Shown piece by piece: positions 25,927-33,467 of a stretch of 64,000 nt of DNA. Positions within the stretch are counted from its first letter, which is position 1. Every line of letters starts with the position of its first letter. Source of the DNA: an uncultured Helicobacter sp. Its GTDB lineage: Bacteria > Campylobacterota > Campylobacteria > Campylobacterales > Helicobacteraceae. The DNA is taken from positions 120,956 through 184,955 of the forward strand of contig NZ_CAJTLL010000002.1 of assembly GCF_910577135.1 (NCBI RefSeq), written 5' to 3'. The notes below the pieces were generated by a model. That model was not told where the DNA came from, ran no database searches, and saw nothing but the letters and a program-made list of their open reading frames with translations. The position numbers were made by a program, and so were the translations under genes.

Positions 25927-27376
25927 CCCCCTTATCTCTATCATTATCCCTGTGTATAATGTCGGAGCATATATTGAGCGATGTTTGCGCTCTTGTATCA
26001 ATCAAACTCTATATGATATTGAAATCATTATTGTAGATGATTGCGGGAGTGATGATTCTATACATATTGCTACCCAGTATGCCCTATTGGATAAGAGAAT
26101 CCGCATTGTCCATAATCCGTGTAATCTAGGACTATTCGCCGCGCGTATCACAGGAGAGAGGATAGCCAAAGGACGATATATACTGCCTGTTGATGGAGAT
26201 GATTATATCAGCCTCCATACTTGCAAAATACTCTACAAAACACTTTATACTATCACAAACGCGCCCATTAAAGCCCTAAAGCTTATAAAAAATGAACGGG
26301 GGGGGGGGCATAAGATGAATACCCCCATTATCTCGCTTATTATCCCTGTGTATAATGTCCGTCCATATATATCGCGTTGCTTAGAATCCTGCATTAACCA
26401 AAGCCTAAAAGAGATTGAAATCATTATCGTAGATGATTGCGGGAGTGATGGCGCAATGGAGATTATCAAAGCTTATGCGACATTAGATTCTCGCATTAAA
26501 ATTATTCATAATCCACAGAATCTAGGGACTTTTGCTGCACGTATCAAAGGGGCAAAAGAAGCAAGGGGGTTGTATCTTAGCTTTATTGATGCTGATGATT
26601 ATATAGACTTATATACCTGTGAAAAAGCCTATCAAAGAATCTTGCAAGAGGCTCAATGCACCTCTTACTCCCCTCAAAATATACAATCCTATGCCCCCTA
26701 CCCCCTGCAAGATTCTCTCCCTGATATTGTCTTTTTTGGTATGCGCTTTGAACCAAGAACCTTTAGGCGTGTTAGTCCTCCTGTGATTACAAAGACACTC
26801 TACGAAGAGGAGGTGCTTAGTGAAGTCTTCGCCCATTGTGCCACACCTCCGTGGCACATATGTGCGAAGCTTTATAAAGCTTCGCACATAGTGCACGTCA
26901 TCGATTTTATCGTAGCACATATGGGCGAGAATCCTCGCCTTACTATGGCAGAAGATGTGTTAAAAAGCTTTTGGCTATGTGCTTTAGCACAAAAAAGCAT
27001 AGGCATTAAAGATAAACTCTATATCTATTGTGATAGCGCTGCCTCTATCACACGTAAGACCGACATTGCCACACGTGATAAAAAAATCGCTGATATTTCC
27101 TGCGTGATTAATGAGTTAAAAAAACTTAACCAAATACCGATTCTCAAAGCAAATCCTGCCTTTATCCCCGCACAAACCCACGCAATCAATATCCTAAAAA
27201 GTGTGCGAGAATTAGAATATCGCTATGATGGGCTATTAGCTAATGGGGGGGGGGGTATAAGATGCTTAATTCCCTACCTCAAAGCCTGCATTCGCTCTCT
27301 TGCCTTTCATCGCAAATGGCAAACCTATGTGAGAATCCTAGCAGCCCTCCTCACACTGGGCAAAATCAAACTCTAA
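25916..27376 (+). CDS. Truncated GT2 domain fused by a poly-G run to a complete GT2
   Basis: A 486-residue open frame made of two parts. Residues 1 to about 125 are the first part of a GT-A domain (NPLISIIIPVYNVGAYIERC, VDDCGSDDS, PVDGDDYIS) that stops before the acceptor region. Then 11 G (26298-26308) code Gly-Gly-Gly, and six bases later an ATG at 26315 opens a complete second GT2 (TPIISLIIPVYNVRPYISRC, DADDYIDLYT). A second run of 11 G (27245-27255) lies near its end, and the frame closes with AFHRKWQTYVRILAALL, a C-terminus of the type found in sister copies. So both tracts are in the productive register. The second enzyme may be made either as part of the fusion or from its own ATG. Confidence 0.75.
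   Translation: MLNNPLISIIIPVYNVGAYIERCLRSCINQTLYDIEIIIVDDCGSDDSIHIATQYALLDKRIRIVHNPCNLGLFAARITGERIAKGRYILPVDGDDYISLHTCKILYKTLYTITNAPIKALKLIKNERGGGHKMNTPIISLIIPVYNVRPYISRCLESCINQSLKEIEIIIVDDCGSDGAMEIIKAYATLDSRIKIIHNPQNLGTFAARIKGAKEARGLYLSFIDADDYIDLYTCEKAYQRILQEAQCTSYSPQNIQSYAPYPLQDSLPDIVFFGMRFEPRTFRRVSPPVITKTLYEEEVLSEVFAHCATPPWHICAKLYKASHIVHVIDFIVAHMGENPRLTMAEDVLKSFWLCALAQKSIGIKDKLYIYCDSAASITRKTDIATRDKKIADISCVINELKKLNQIPILKANPAFIPAQTHAINILKSVRELEYRYDGLLANGGGGIRCLIPYLKACIRSLAFHRKWQTYVRILAALLTLGKIKL
26298..26308 (+). repeat. Poly-G tract (11 G) between a GT fragment and a complete GT
   Basis: Eleven G followed by CATAAG and an ATG. In register, it joins the upstream GT fragment to the complete GT. 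The tract stands exactly where a ribosome-binding site would be for that ATG. Confidence 0.95.
27245..27255 (+). repeat. Poly-G tract (11 G) between two complete GT genes
   Basis: Eleven G followed by TATAAG and an ATG at 27262. With 11 the upstream GT keeps its own C-terminus (to 27376). With 12 (or 9) the upstream frame would run straight into the ATG of the next GT frame, giving one polypeptide of about 814 residues. Confidence 0.95.
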
Positions 27377-28359
27377 GCAAAATCTCTATCATTATCCCTG
27401 TATATAATGTGCAAAGTTATATATCGCGTTGCTTAGAATCCTGCATTAACCAAAGCCTAAAAGAGATTGAAATCATTATCGTAGATGATTGCGGGAGTGA
27501 TGATTCTATACATATTGCTACCCAGTATGCCCTATTGGATAAGAGAATCCGCATTGTCCATAATCCGTGTAATTTAGGCACTTTTCACGCTAGGGCAAGG
27601 GGTATCCTAGAGGCAAAAGGTGAGTATTGTATGTTTGCCGATCCTGATGATTATCTGGCTCTAAATGCCTGTGAAGTAGCCTACCATACGATAGAAGAAA
27701 AACAAGTAGATATAGTGCATTTTGGCATAGACTATAAGCCTAGAGAGCTTAAGCGCATTAAGCCCATCGTGCATAAAGGAAGGCTTGAGGGTGAGGCTAT
27801 GCGCTACTTTTTAAGTGCGGGGAATAATACACAAAGCCTTTGTGATAAAATCTACCCAAAAAAGATTTTACTCCAAGCCCTGAAATCCTGTGAGTTTGCC
27901 CCTCCGCTCAATATGCTTGAAGATGGGCTACTCGTGCTAGTAGCAAGTCTGCACTCTCATAGCTATTATGGAATCTCCCAAAGCCTCTATACCTATTGCC
28001 ATAACCCCCAATCCATCACTAAAGACAAAAGCCCAAAGCGATTAGCGCAAAAGCAATATTTTTTAGACAAGCTTTTGCATATCACTTCACATTTATGCAT
28101 ACTCTACCCCCATCATCACGCACTTATTTACAAGTATCAACGCAAAGTCGCCTCCACATTAATGATAGAAAGCAGGGATTTTAGCTCCTTTGAACTCTAT
28201 GCCTCTATGCAAATTCTTAACAAACACGGCTTTAGCAAAACTTGCGATATCCCCCCTTATGTGAAAAGCACTATCCTATCGCTTCTCTATGCTTTCAGGT
28301 GGCAAAACTGCGTTCGTCTTTTTGTCTTTATCTGCAGCTTTGGCAAATGGCGGTTATAA
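27262..28359 (+). CDS. Family 2 glycosyltransferase (mosaic copy) overlapping its neighbour
   Basis: GT-A enzyme; the domain itself starts at SKISIIIPVYNVQSYISRCL (about residue 39) and has VDDCGSDDS and the DxD-like ADPDDYLAL. It ends with FRWQNCVRLFVFICSFG. The first 38 residues are just the other frame of the upstream gene's C-terminus, so the natural start was probably lost. Initiation at ATG 27262, six bases after 11 G, or frameshift fusion with the upstream gene, are the ways it could be translated. The DNA from about 27420 to 27502 repeats 26370-26452, and from about 27490 to 27573 repeats 26040-26123, nearly without change, so the gene is a recombinant of its neighbours. Confidence 0.75.
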   Translation: MLNSLPQSLHSLSCLSSQMANLCENPSSPPHTGQNQTLSKISIIIPVYNVQSYISRCLESCINQSLKEIEIIIVDDCGSDDSIHIATQYALLDKRIRIVHNPCNLGTFHARARGILEAKGEYCMFADPDDYLALNACEVAYHTIEEKQVDIVHFGIDYKPRELKRIKPIVHKGRLEGEAMRYFLSAGNNTQSLCDKIYPKKILLQALKSCEFAPPLNMLEDGLLVLVASLHSHSYYGISQSLYTYCHNPQSITKDKSPKRLAQKQYFLDKLLHITSHLCILYPHHHALIYKYQRKVASTLMIESRDFSSFELYASMQILNKHGFSKTCDIPPYVKSTILSLLYAFRWQNCVRLFVFICSFGKWRL

Positions 28360-28383
28360 AACAAATATTAAGTAATCCTACTT

Positions 28384-28389
28384 TATAAT
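28384..28389 (+). promoter_or_regulatory. Possible -10 element TATAAT
   Basis: TATAAT in an 118-base gap between two glycosyltransferases, 89 bases upstream of the next ATG. No clear -35. Suggests that the following gene may be transcribed on its own. Confidence 0.35.
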
Positions 28390-28477
28390 CCTATCCTCAT
28401 CTTATCTTCTTAAGGATCTTTATCTTATGTCAGCAAATCCCATCACGCTACATTGCCTTATGTAGAAAAGGGCAGAT

Positions 28478-29662
28478 ATGTCGCCTAGAATCTCCCTTAT
28501 TATCCCTACCTACAATGCCAAAGATTATATAGCCATCTGCTTAGAATCTTGTATAAACCAAAGCTTTAGGGATATTGAGATACTTATTATCGATGATTGC
28601 GGGAATGATGGGGCAATAGATATTGCAAAATCCTACGCTAAGCGCGATTCTCGCATTAGAATTATCCGCAATTCTCAAAATCTAGGCACTTTTGCTGCAC
28701 GCATTGAGGGTATCAAACACGCCAAAGGAGCATATATCTGCTTTATAGATGCTGATGATTATATAGAATCTAAAATGTGTGAAGTCCTAGAGCAAACACT
28801 ATTAGCGCACAAAGAGCCTGATATAATCCACTTTAATATACACTATAAGGGCAATAAAAAGACTTCGCTTCTGGCAAATGCTGCACATAAACTACGCTAT
28901 ATCCTGCCTATTGGGCTCTATCTCAAGCCATTAAGCAATACAAACATTGCTTATAATTTTTTCCTCAAAAACTATCATTTTCCTAAATTCACACTTTGGG
29001 ATAAATGCTTCAAAAGCACTCTATTAAAGCAGACTCTACCACTTATACAAACCTATATCCCGCTAAAGCTTATTATGGCAGAGGATATGTTGCATTTTTT
29101 TATCATCAGCCTCTTGGCTAAAAGCTATGTGGGTATCAACGCACGACTCTATGTGTATTGCCTCAATCATATCTCTATCACGCAAAATAAAGCCAAAGTA
29201 GAGAAAAAAATCCTTGATATGCGCCATATTATCCAAGCTCTACATACTCTTGCAAAAGAGCTTGTAGCGCATAATCCTCTCGCACCTAAAATTGCCAAAA
29301 TAATGGGGAACAATCTCGGCTCACTTATGATTTTAGAATCTCGCTTTTACACTCCGCAACACTATGGAATGAATAATAAAATAAACAGGGGGGGGGGCAA
29401 AGCAAACATCGCTCCTAGATATAATACGTACTCATCTATCACCCCTTGTAGAGCAAAACCTTATTGCTCCCTTAAAGCCTCTGCCATTTTACACAGGCAT
29501 TTGTTCGCCCTATATGCTTTGCTGCATACTATCCTTGCAGTATTGGAATCGCTGCCTTACTTATATCCGTCTAAGTGTATATATCCTAAGCTTTACACAT
29601 ATCAAGCTCTAAGCACCCCTACCCCTCATTTTATTCTCTTAAGGCAGTCAAATGCCGCCTAG
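28478..29662 (+). CDS. Family 2 glycosyltransferase, out of register at its poly-G tract
   Basis: GT-A enzyme opening with ISLIIPTYNAKDYIAICLES, with IDDCGNDGA and the DxD-like IDADDYI. AAAGGG precedes the ATG by 5-6 bases. A run of 10 G at 29388-29397 lies about three quarters along. In this assembly the frame after the tract runs to 29662 with a Pro/Ser/Tyr-rich tail and overlaps the next gene. The frame reached with 9 or 12 G instead ends at 29612 with SLQYWNRCLTYIRLSVYILS, which matches the C-terminal pattern of the sister enzymes (R-x-W-Q-x-Y/C-V-R). The gene therefore appears to be in the off or altered-tail state here. Confidence 0.8.
   Translation: MSPRISLIIPTYNAKDYIAICLESCINQSFRDIEILIIDDCGNDGAIDIAKSYAKRDSRIRIIRNSQNLGTFAARIEGIKHAKGAYICFIDADDYIESKMCEVLEQTLLAHKEPDIIHFNIHYKGNKKTSLLANAAHKLRYILPIGLYLKPLSNTNIAYNFFLKNYHFPKFTLWDKCFKSTLLKQTLPLIQTYIPLKLIMAEDMLHFFIISLLAKSYVGINARLYVYCLNHISITQNKAKVEKKILDMRHIIQALHTLAKELVAHNPLAPKIAKIMGNNLGSLMILESRFYTPQHYGMNNKINRGGGKANIAPRYNTYSSITPCRAKPYCSLKASAILHRHLFALYALLHTILAVLESLPYLYPSKCIYPKLYTYQALSTPTPHFILLRQSNAA
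29388..29397 (+). repeat. Poly-G tract (10 G), out of register
   Basis: Ten G. Nine or twelve would connect the upstream frame to the family-like C-terminus that ends at 29612. Confidence 0.95.
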
Positions 29663-30449
29663 AATCTCCCTTATTACCACTGCTTTTAATGCTGCTTCTA
29701 GCATATCCTATACACTCGATTCTGTGCTATCGCAAAAATATAATGATTTTGAGCATATTATTATTGATGCTAAAAGTAGCGATGAGACCTTGCAAATTAT
29801 AGAATCTTACCGCCCACGTTATGAAAAAAGGGGCTTGTCCCTCATAGTCATAAGCCAAAGCGATAAGGGTATATATGATGGTATGAATAAGGGCTTGAAA
29901 TACGCTAATGGCGATATTATAGGCTTTCTTAATGCTGATGACTTTTTTGCTTCAAATGATGTCTTAGACTTTATCGCTTGGGGATTTGACAGACCCGATA
30001 ATGTGCAAATTATTTATGCTAATATCACATATATTAATGCACACCATAAGCCCCTGCGCCCCCTTAAAGGCAAACCATTTAGCCGCCTTGGCTTTATGTG
30101 TGGATTCCACCCGCCCCACCCTAGCTTTTATGCTAAAAAGCGACTTTATGAGCAGTATGGCAATTTCAATCTCAAGTTCAATATTGCTGCAGATTATGAG
30201 CTTATGCTGCGGTTTTTATATAAATATGCGCTAAAGAGCTTTTATATCGATAAATGCTTTGTAAAAATGCGCGTTGGCGGGGCTTCAAATGTGAGTTTAA
30301 AAAATATATTTAAAGCAAACTTGCAATGCGCCCAAGCGTGGAGGGAAAACCACCTAAGCACCCTGCCACTTTTTATCTTGCTTAAGCCACTCACTAAGCT
30401 TAAAGATAGACTAATTATGCTCTTTAGAAGCAACGGGGGGGGGGGATAG
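29652..30449 (+). CDS. Family 2 glycosyltransferase with a poly-G at its C-terminus
   Basis: 265 residues of the WcaA/WfgS-like GT2 group: ISLITTAFNAASSISYTLDS, IIIDAKSSDET, SQSDKGIYDGMNKGLKYANG, and NADDFFASND as the metal site; HPSFYAKKRLYEQYGNF and AADYELMLRF are conserved in the C-terminal half. It differs from the tandem neighbours and is complete. The 11-G run at 30435-30445 ends it as ...SNGGGG-stop. With 10 G the frame would continue about 60 residues further with an aromatic, hydrophobic tail (FIALWYFTFYRSF). AAGG lies about 9 bases before the ATG. It overlaps the tail of the preceding open frame. Confidence 0.85.
   Translation: MPPRISLITTAFNAASSISYTLDSVLSQKYNDFEHIIIDAKSSDETLQIIESYRPRYEKRGLSLIVISQSDKGIYDGMNKGLKYANGDIIGFLNADDFFASNDVLDFIAWGFDRPDNVQIIYANITYINAHHKPLRPLKGKPFSRLGFMCGFHPPHPSFYAKKRLYEQYGNFNLKFNIAADYELMLRFLYKYALKSFYIDKCFVKMRVGGASNVSLKNIFKANLQCAQAWRENHLSTLPLFILLKPLTKLKDRLIMLFRSNGGGG
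30435..30445 (+). repeat. Poly-G tract (11 G) at the end of a GT gene
   Basis: Eleven G directly before the TAG at 30447. Length changes would alter only the C-terminal tail: 12 G adds Ile-Glu then stop, 10 G adds about 60 residues. Confidence 0.95.
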
Positions 30450-30619
30450 AGTAGGATTTATTGCCCTTTGGTATTTTACTTTCTATCGTTCATTTTTATC
30501 GATTTTTTCTCCCTCTCTTTTTTCTCAACTCGCACATCCTTACTTTGCCCTATTATCGCTTTTCTCTTATCCACTAGGTGTTTTCACACCCGTTGCCAAA
30601 AGCCCTTTAAGGCTGCAAT

Positions 30620-31801
30620 ATGCCTAGATTTTATCTTTTGGGGGCTTGCGATTGCCCTAATCCTAGTGCGATAAGCAAGGCTCAAATCACACTTTGGGAA
30701 AAGCAAGGCATTATCACCTATCTAGGGGAAGCCCACGATGTCAGGGAATTTATAGAATCTAGCTCTTGTATTGTGCTGCCAAGCTATAAAGAAGGTGTTC
30801 CGCGTGTATTGTTAGAGGCTATGAGTATGGGGAAACCCATCATTAGCACTAATGTCCCGGGCTGTAAAGAATGTATCGCTCCACCGCTTAAAGTCTATAA
30901 AAACCTCCTTATAGGGCAAAATGGCATACTTATCCCGCCTAAAAATACTCAAGCCCTCATAACAGCTATGAATCTCCTCACCCCCACACGTATAAAAGAA
31001 ATGGGTAAAAGGGGGAGAGACTTTGTCAAAAAACGTTTTGATATACATAGAATTATCTCACATTATCTTTGCACCACAGCCCATATTATGAATGATAAGC
31101 CGCCCAAAGCCAACTCACAAGATTCTAAACCTATCCTTGCCTTTGTGAGTAATACCTCCTATGCGATGTATAACTTCCGCTTACAAGTCCTAAAATCCCT
31201 GAAAGATAGAGGCTTTGACATACACATCATCGCCCCTTTTGATACAAGCACCCCCAAGCTACAAAATGAGGGCTTTACTACACATCATTTCTCTATAGAT
31301 TCTCGCTCACTTAATCCTCTCAAAGATATACGCACCCTCTATCACCTCACCCATACTTTACGTGCACTTAAGCCTCAAATAGTCTTTAACTACACGATTA
31401 AACCCGCTATTTATAGCTCTATGCTTTGCAATACTCTAAAGATTCCCAATATTGCTATTATCACAGGGCTAGGCTATGCCTTTATCGAGGGTGGCATAGG
31501 CAAGAAAATACTGCATTCCATCGTGTGTAAAATGTATCGCTCTGCCCTCAAAAAGACATATCAAGTATGGTTTTTAAATACTGATGATATGCAGGAGTTT
31601 TTAAACCATTCTCTTATCAAGCAATCTCAAGCCTTTTTGCTTGATAGCGAGGGGGTGGATTGCCAATACTTTACTTCCTCACAATGCACCAAAAATAAGC
31701 AAGATTCTAAAGAAATGGTGTTTTTACTCATAGCGCGAATGCTGTGGGATAAAGGTGTAGGTGAATTTGCAGAAGCAGCAAAGATAATGCAGGATAAATA
31801 A
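30620..31801 (+). pseudogene. Rearranged GT-B (family 4) glycosyltransferase: C-domain first, N-domain second
   Basis: A 393-codon open frame whose order is permuted. Residues 1-150 are the C-terminal UDP-sugar domain of a GT4 enzyme (PRFYLLGACD, then YKEGVPRVLLEAMSMGKPII with the E-x7-E type motif). Residues from about 156 are the N-terminal domain of the same type (ILAFVSNTSYAMYNFRLQVL, IITGLGYAFIEGG), ending abruptly at LLIARMLWDKGVGEFAEAAK with a stop where the C-domain should begin. The end of the frame would join naturally to its beginning, so this looks like the joint left after recombination between two tandem GT4 genes. The frame is closed just upstream (TAA at 30608-30610). Activity is unlikely but the frame has remained open. 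Confidence 0.65.
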
Positions 31802-31829
31802 TAGACTAGAGATTCTAACCTTAGAATCT

Positions 31830-31864
31830 CACTTGATAACCAAACGAAGTGCGGTTATCAAGTG
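31830..31864 (+). repeat. Perfect 12-base inverted repeat
   Basis: CACTTGATAACC (31830-31841) and GGTTATCAAGTG (31853-31864) are exact inverse copies around AAACGAAGTGC. The first arm plus loop recurs at 8535-8558 on the other strand with one base change. It could act as a terminator for the GT array or be a mobile-repeat end. Confidence 0.7.
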
Positions 31865-31957
31865 TATCCTTTTGTCCTCAAGGGCTATCGCCCTTTGCGA
31901 GATTAAATCCCTTCGGGATTGAATGGTGCGAAGCAGATTTTATATCTGCAAAGCAAG

Positions 31958-31999
31958 ATCCTTGCGGCGATTACATCGCAACAGCAAGGGCATAATAGA
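31958..31999 (-). repeat. Dispersed intergenic repeat, copy C
   Basis: On the minus strand: TCTATTATGCCCTTGCTGTT, GCGATGTAATCGCCGCAAGG, ATCTTGC. Combines the start of copy A (8443) with the middle of copy B (8256). Confidence 0.6.
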
Positions 32000-32182
32000 C
32001 TAGAGAATCTCTACCTTTTAAAACTCACTTTGCAAGTGTGGAGTGAGAAGATAATCCAGCGAACACTTCGTGCGTATGATAACCAAATCAAATAAGGCAA
32101 GTTGAATAGGTTTAGATTCTATAATCCCACCAATATTACAATTAAGAGAAATATTTCCAAACATCATTTTCAAGGAGCAGCA

Positions 32183-33175
32183 ATGCAAGATATAATCATA
32201 CAAAACAATCAAACTTTCATCTCAAATAAAGACAATCTTAGAATATTTTATGATGTGTATATGCCCTCTCACAGCTTAGAATCGCCTATCGTGGTGCAAA
32301 TTGCGCACGGTATGGTGGAGCATAAAGGGCGATATGAATGGGTAGGCACACATTTAGCAAAGGCAGGTTATGTAGTGGTGATCAATGACCACAGGGCGCA
32401 CGGGAAAAGCATAGATTCTACTTGTGCGTGGGGCGATATAGGCAAGAGCACTCAAAGCAAAAGCACTCAAGAGACACAAGGAAAGCAAAGCGGTATGCAC
32501 TATGCAATAGATGATATGCATCAGCTTACATTGATTACAAAAGAGCGATTTAAACCTAGCAAATATGTGCTGCTGGGGCATTCTATGGGTTCTTTGCTTT
32601 CACGTGGATATATCAAGGCTTATTTATACGAGCTAGATGCCTTGATACTTTCAGGTTCTCCTGCATATAATCCGCTTGTGGGCTTAGGCAAGGCTTTAGC
32701 ACAGATTCTATACAAATGCAAACTCCACACTTGGGGCAAACATTTCATCAATTCCCTCTCTTTTGGCAGATTCAATAAGCCATTTTTGCATAATAAAGAT
32801 GAGGATTGCGCTAAGGGCGGATTTGCGTGGCTGTGCCGTGATAAAGATGTTATAGCAGCGTATAGAGCGGATAACGCGTGTAGCTTTGTTTTCAGCCTGC
32901 AAAGCTTTATCGCGCTTTTTGAGCTTATGCAGGAAGTGCATATCACGCACAATCTTAAAGGGGAGCATTTCCCTATATTGATTATAAGCGGGAATTGCGA
33001 TAGTTGCGGGGATTTTGGCAGAGGAGTGGAAAAAATTGCCAAACAATATCAAAAAAGCGGTTTTGATGTGGAGCTAAAGCTTTATGGCGGTGCAAGGCAC
33101 GAGATTTTAAATGAAATTAATAAAAAACAAGTGCTTACTGACATTATAGGCTTTATACAAAAGACTTTGAGCTAA
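32183..33175 (+). CDS. Alpha/beta hydrolase, monoacylglycerol lipase / lysophospholipase type
   Basis: A serine hydrolase of 330 residues of the Hydrolase_4 group. The nucleophile elbow is GHSMGS (S134), the oxyanion-side motif is AHGMVEHKGRYE, followed by DHRAHGKS; the Asp lies near ISGNCDSCGD and the His in YGGARHEIL. No signal peptide, so it acts in the cytoplasm. Start ATG 32183 is set by AAGGAG 6 bases before; an in-frame codon at 32102 has no such site and lies in repeat-like sequence. A Ser/Gln-rich insert (GKSTQSKSTQETQGKQS) sits between strands. Substrate is inferred from family only. Confidence 0.85.
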   Translation: MQDIIIQNNQTFISNKDNLRIFYDVYMPSHSLESPIVVQIAHGMVEHKGRYEWVGTHLAKAGYVVVINDHRAHGKSIDSTCAWGDIGKSTQSKSTQETQGKQSGMHYAIDDMHQLTLITKERFKPSKYVLLGHSMGSLLSRGYIKAYLYELDALILSGSPAYNPLVGLGKALAQILYKCKLHTWGKHFINSLSFGRFNKPFLHNKDEDCAKGGFAWLCRDKDVIAAYRADNACSFVFSLQSFIALFELMQEVHITHNLKGEHFPILIISGNCDSCGDFGRGVEKIAKQYQKSGFDVELKLYGGARHEILNEINKKQVLTDIIGFIQKTLS

Positions 33176-33467
33176 GTCAAGGCAATATATGAGCTTAAGC
33201 AATGTCTATCTTTCCACTTACATCATTTTAAGGATAAGCTTTTTTTACCAAAAAAAGGGGGCGGTATTTTTGCTTGTTATCCTCGATTGGTATTTTGTTC
33301 CTGCAAACATACATCCCTGCAAGATTACTTCACCTATCTTAGAGATAAGCAAAATCTTGCTTACACTCGCAAAGCTAAGAGGTAATGAAACAAGGGGATA
33401 TAGCAATATAGAATCTTAAGCAAGAAGATTCTATGATTAGGGCTTTATTTTACTTCAAGGTATAGAT

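Larger units (their letters stand above)
31802..32182. other. Noncoding region with inverted and dispersed repeats
   Basis: About 380 bases between the rearranged glycosyltransferase and the hydrolase. It holds a perfect 12-base inverted repeat (31830-31864), short palindromes such as AAATCCCTTCGGGATT (31905-31920), a CAGATTTTATATCTG hairpin near 31934-31948, and copy C of the dispersed repeat. No gene was recognised. The same pieces recur in the 8231-8704 gap. Confidence 0.6.

Noticed and set aside
25916..30449. Possibility that repeated GT sequences form a CRISPR-like or tandem-repeat array
   Set aside because: The repeats are diverged coding domains about 1 kb long, not short regular direct repeats with spacers.
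30468..30674. 68-codon frame between the last GT2 and the GT4 fragment
   Set aside because: It is a shifted frame across the GT2 tail and the GT4 start; its sequence does not resemble a protein family.
32102..32182. 27-codon N-terminal extension of the alpha/beta hydrolase
   Set aside because: It lies in repeat-like intergenic sequence, and the ATG at 32183 has AAGGAG at the right distance.
33189..33419. A 76-codon open frame between the hydrolase and lysC, with AAGG upstream
   Set aside because: No recognisable domain, odd composition, and the region is AT-rich spacer; the Shine-Dalgarno-like AAGG alone is not enough.
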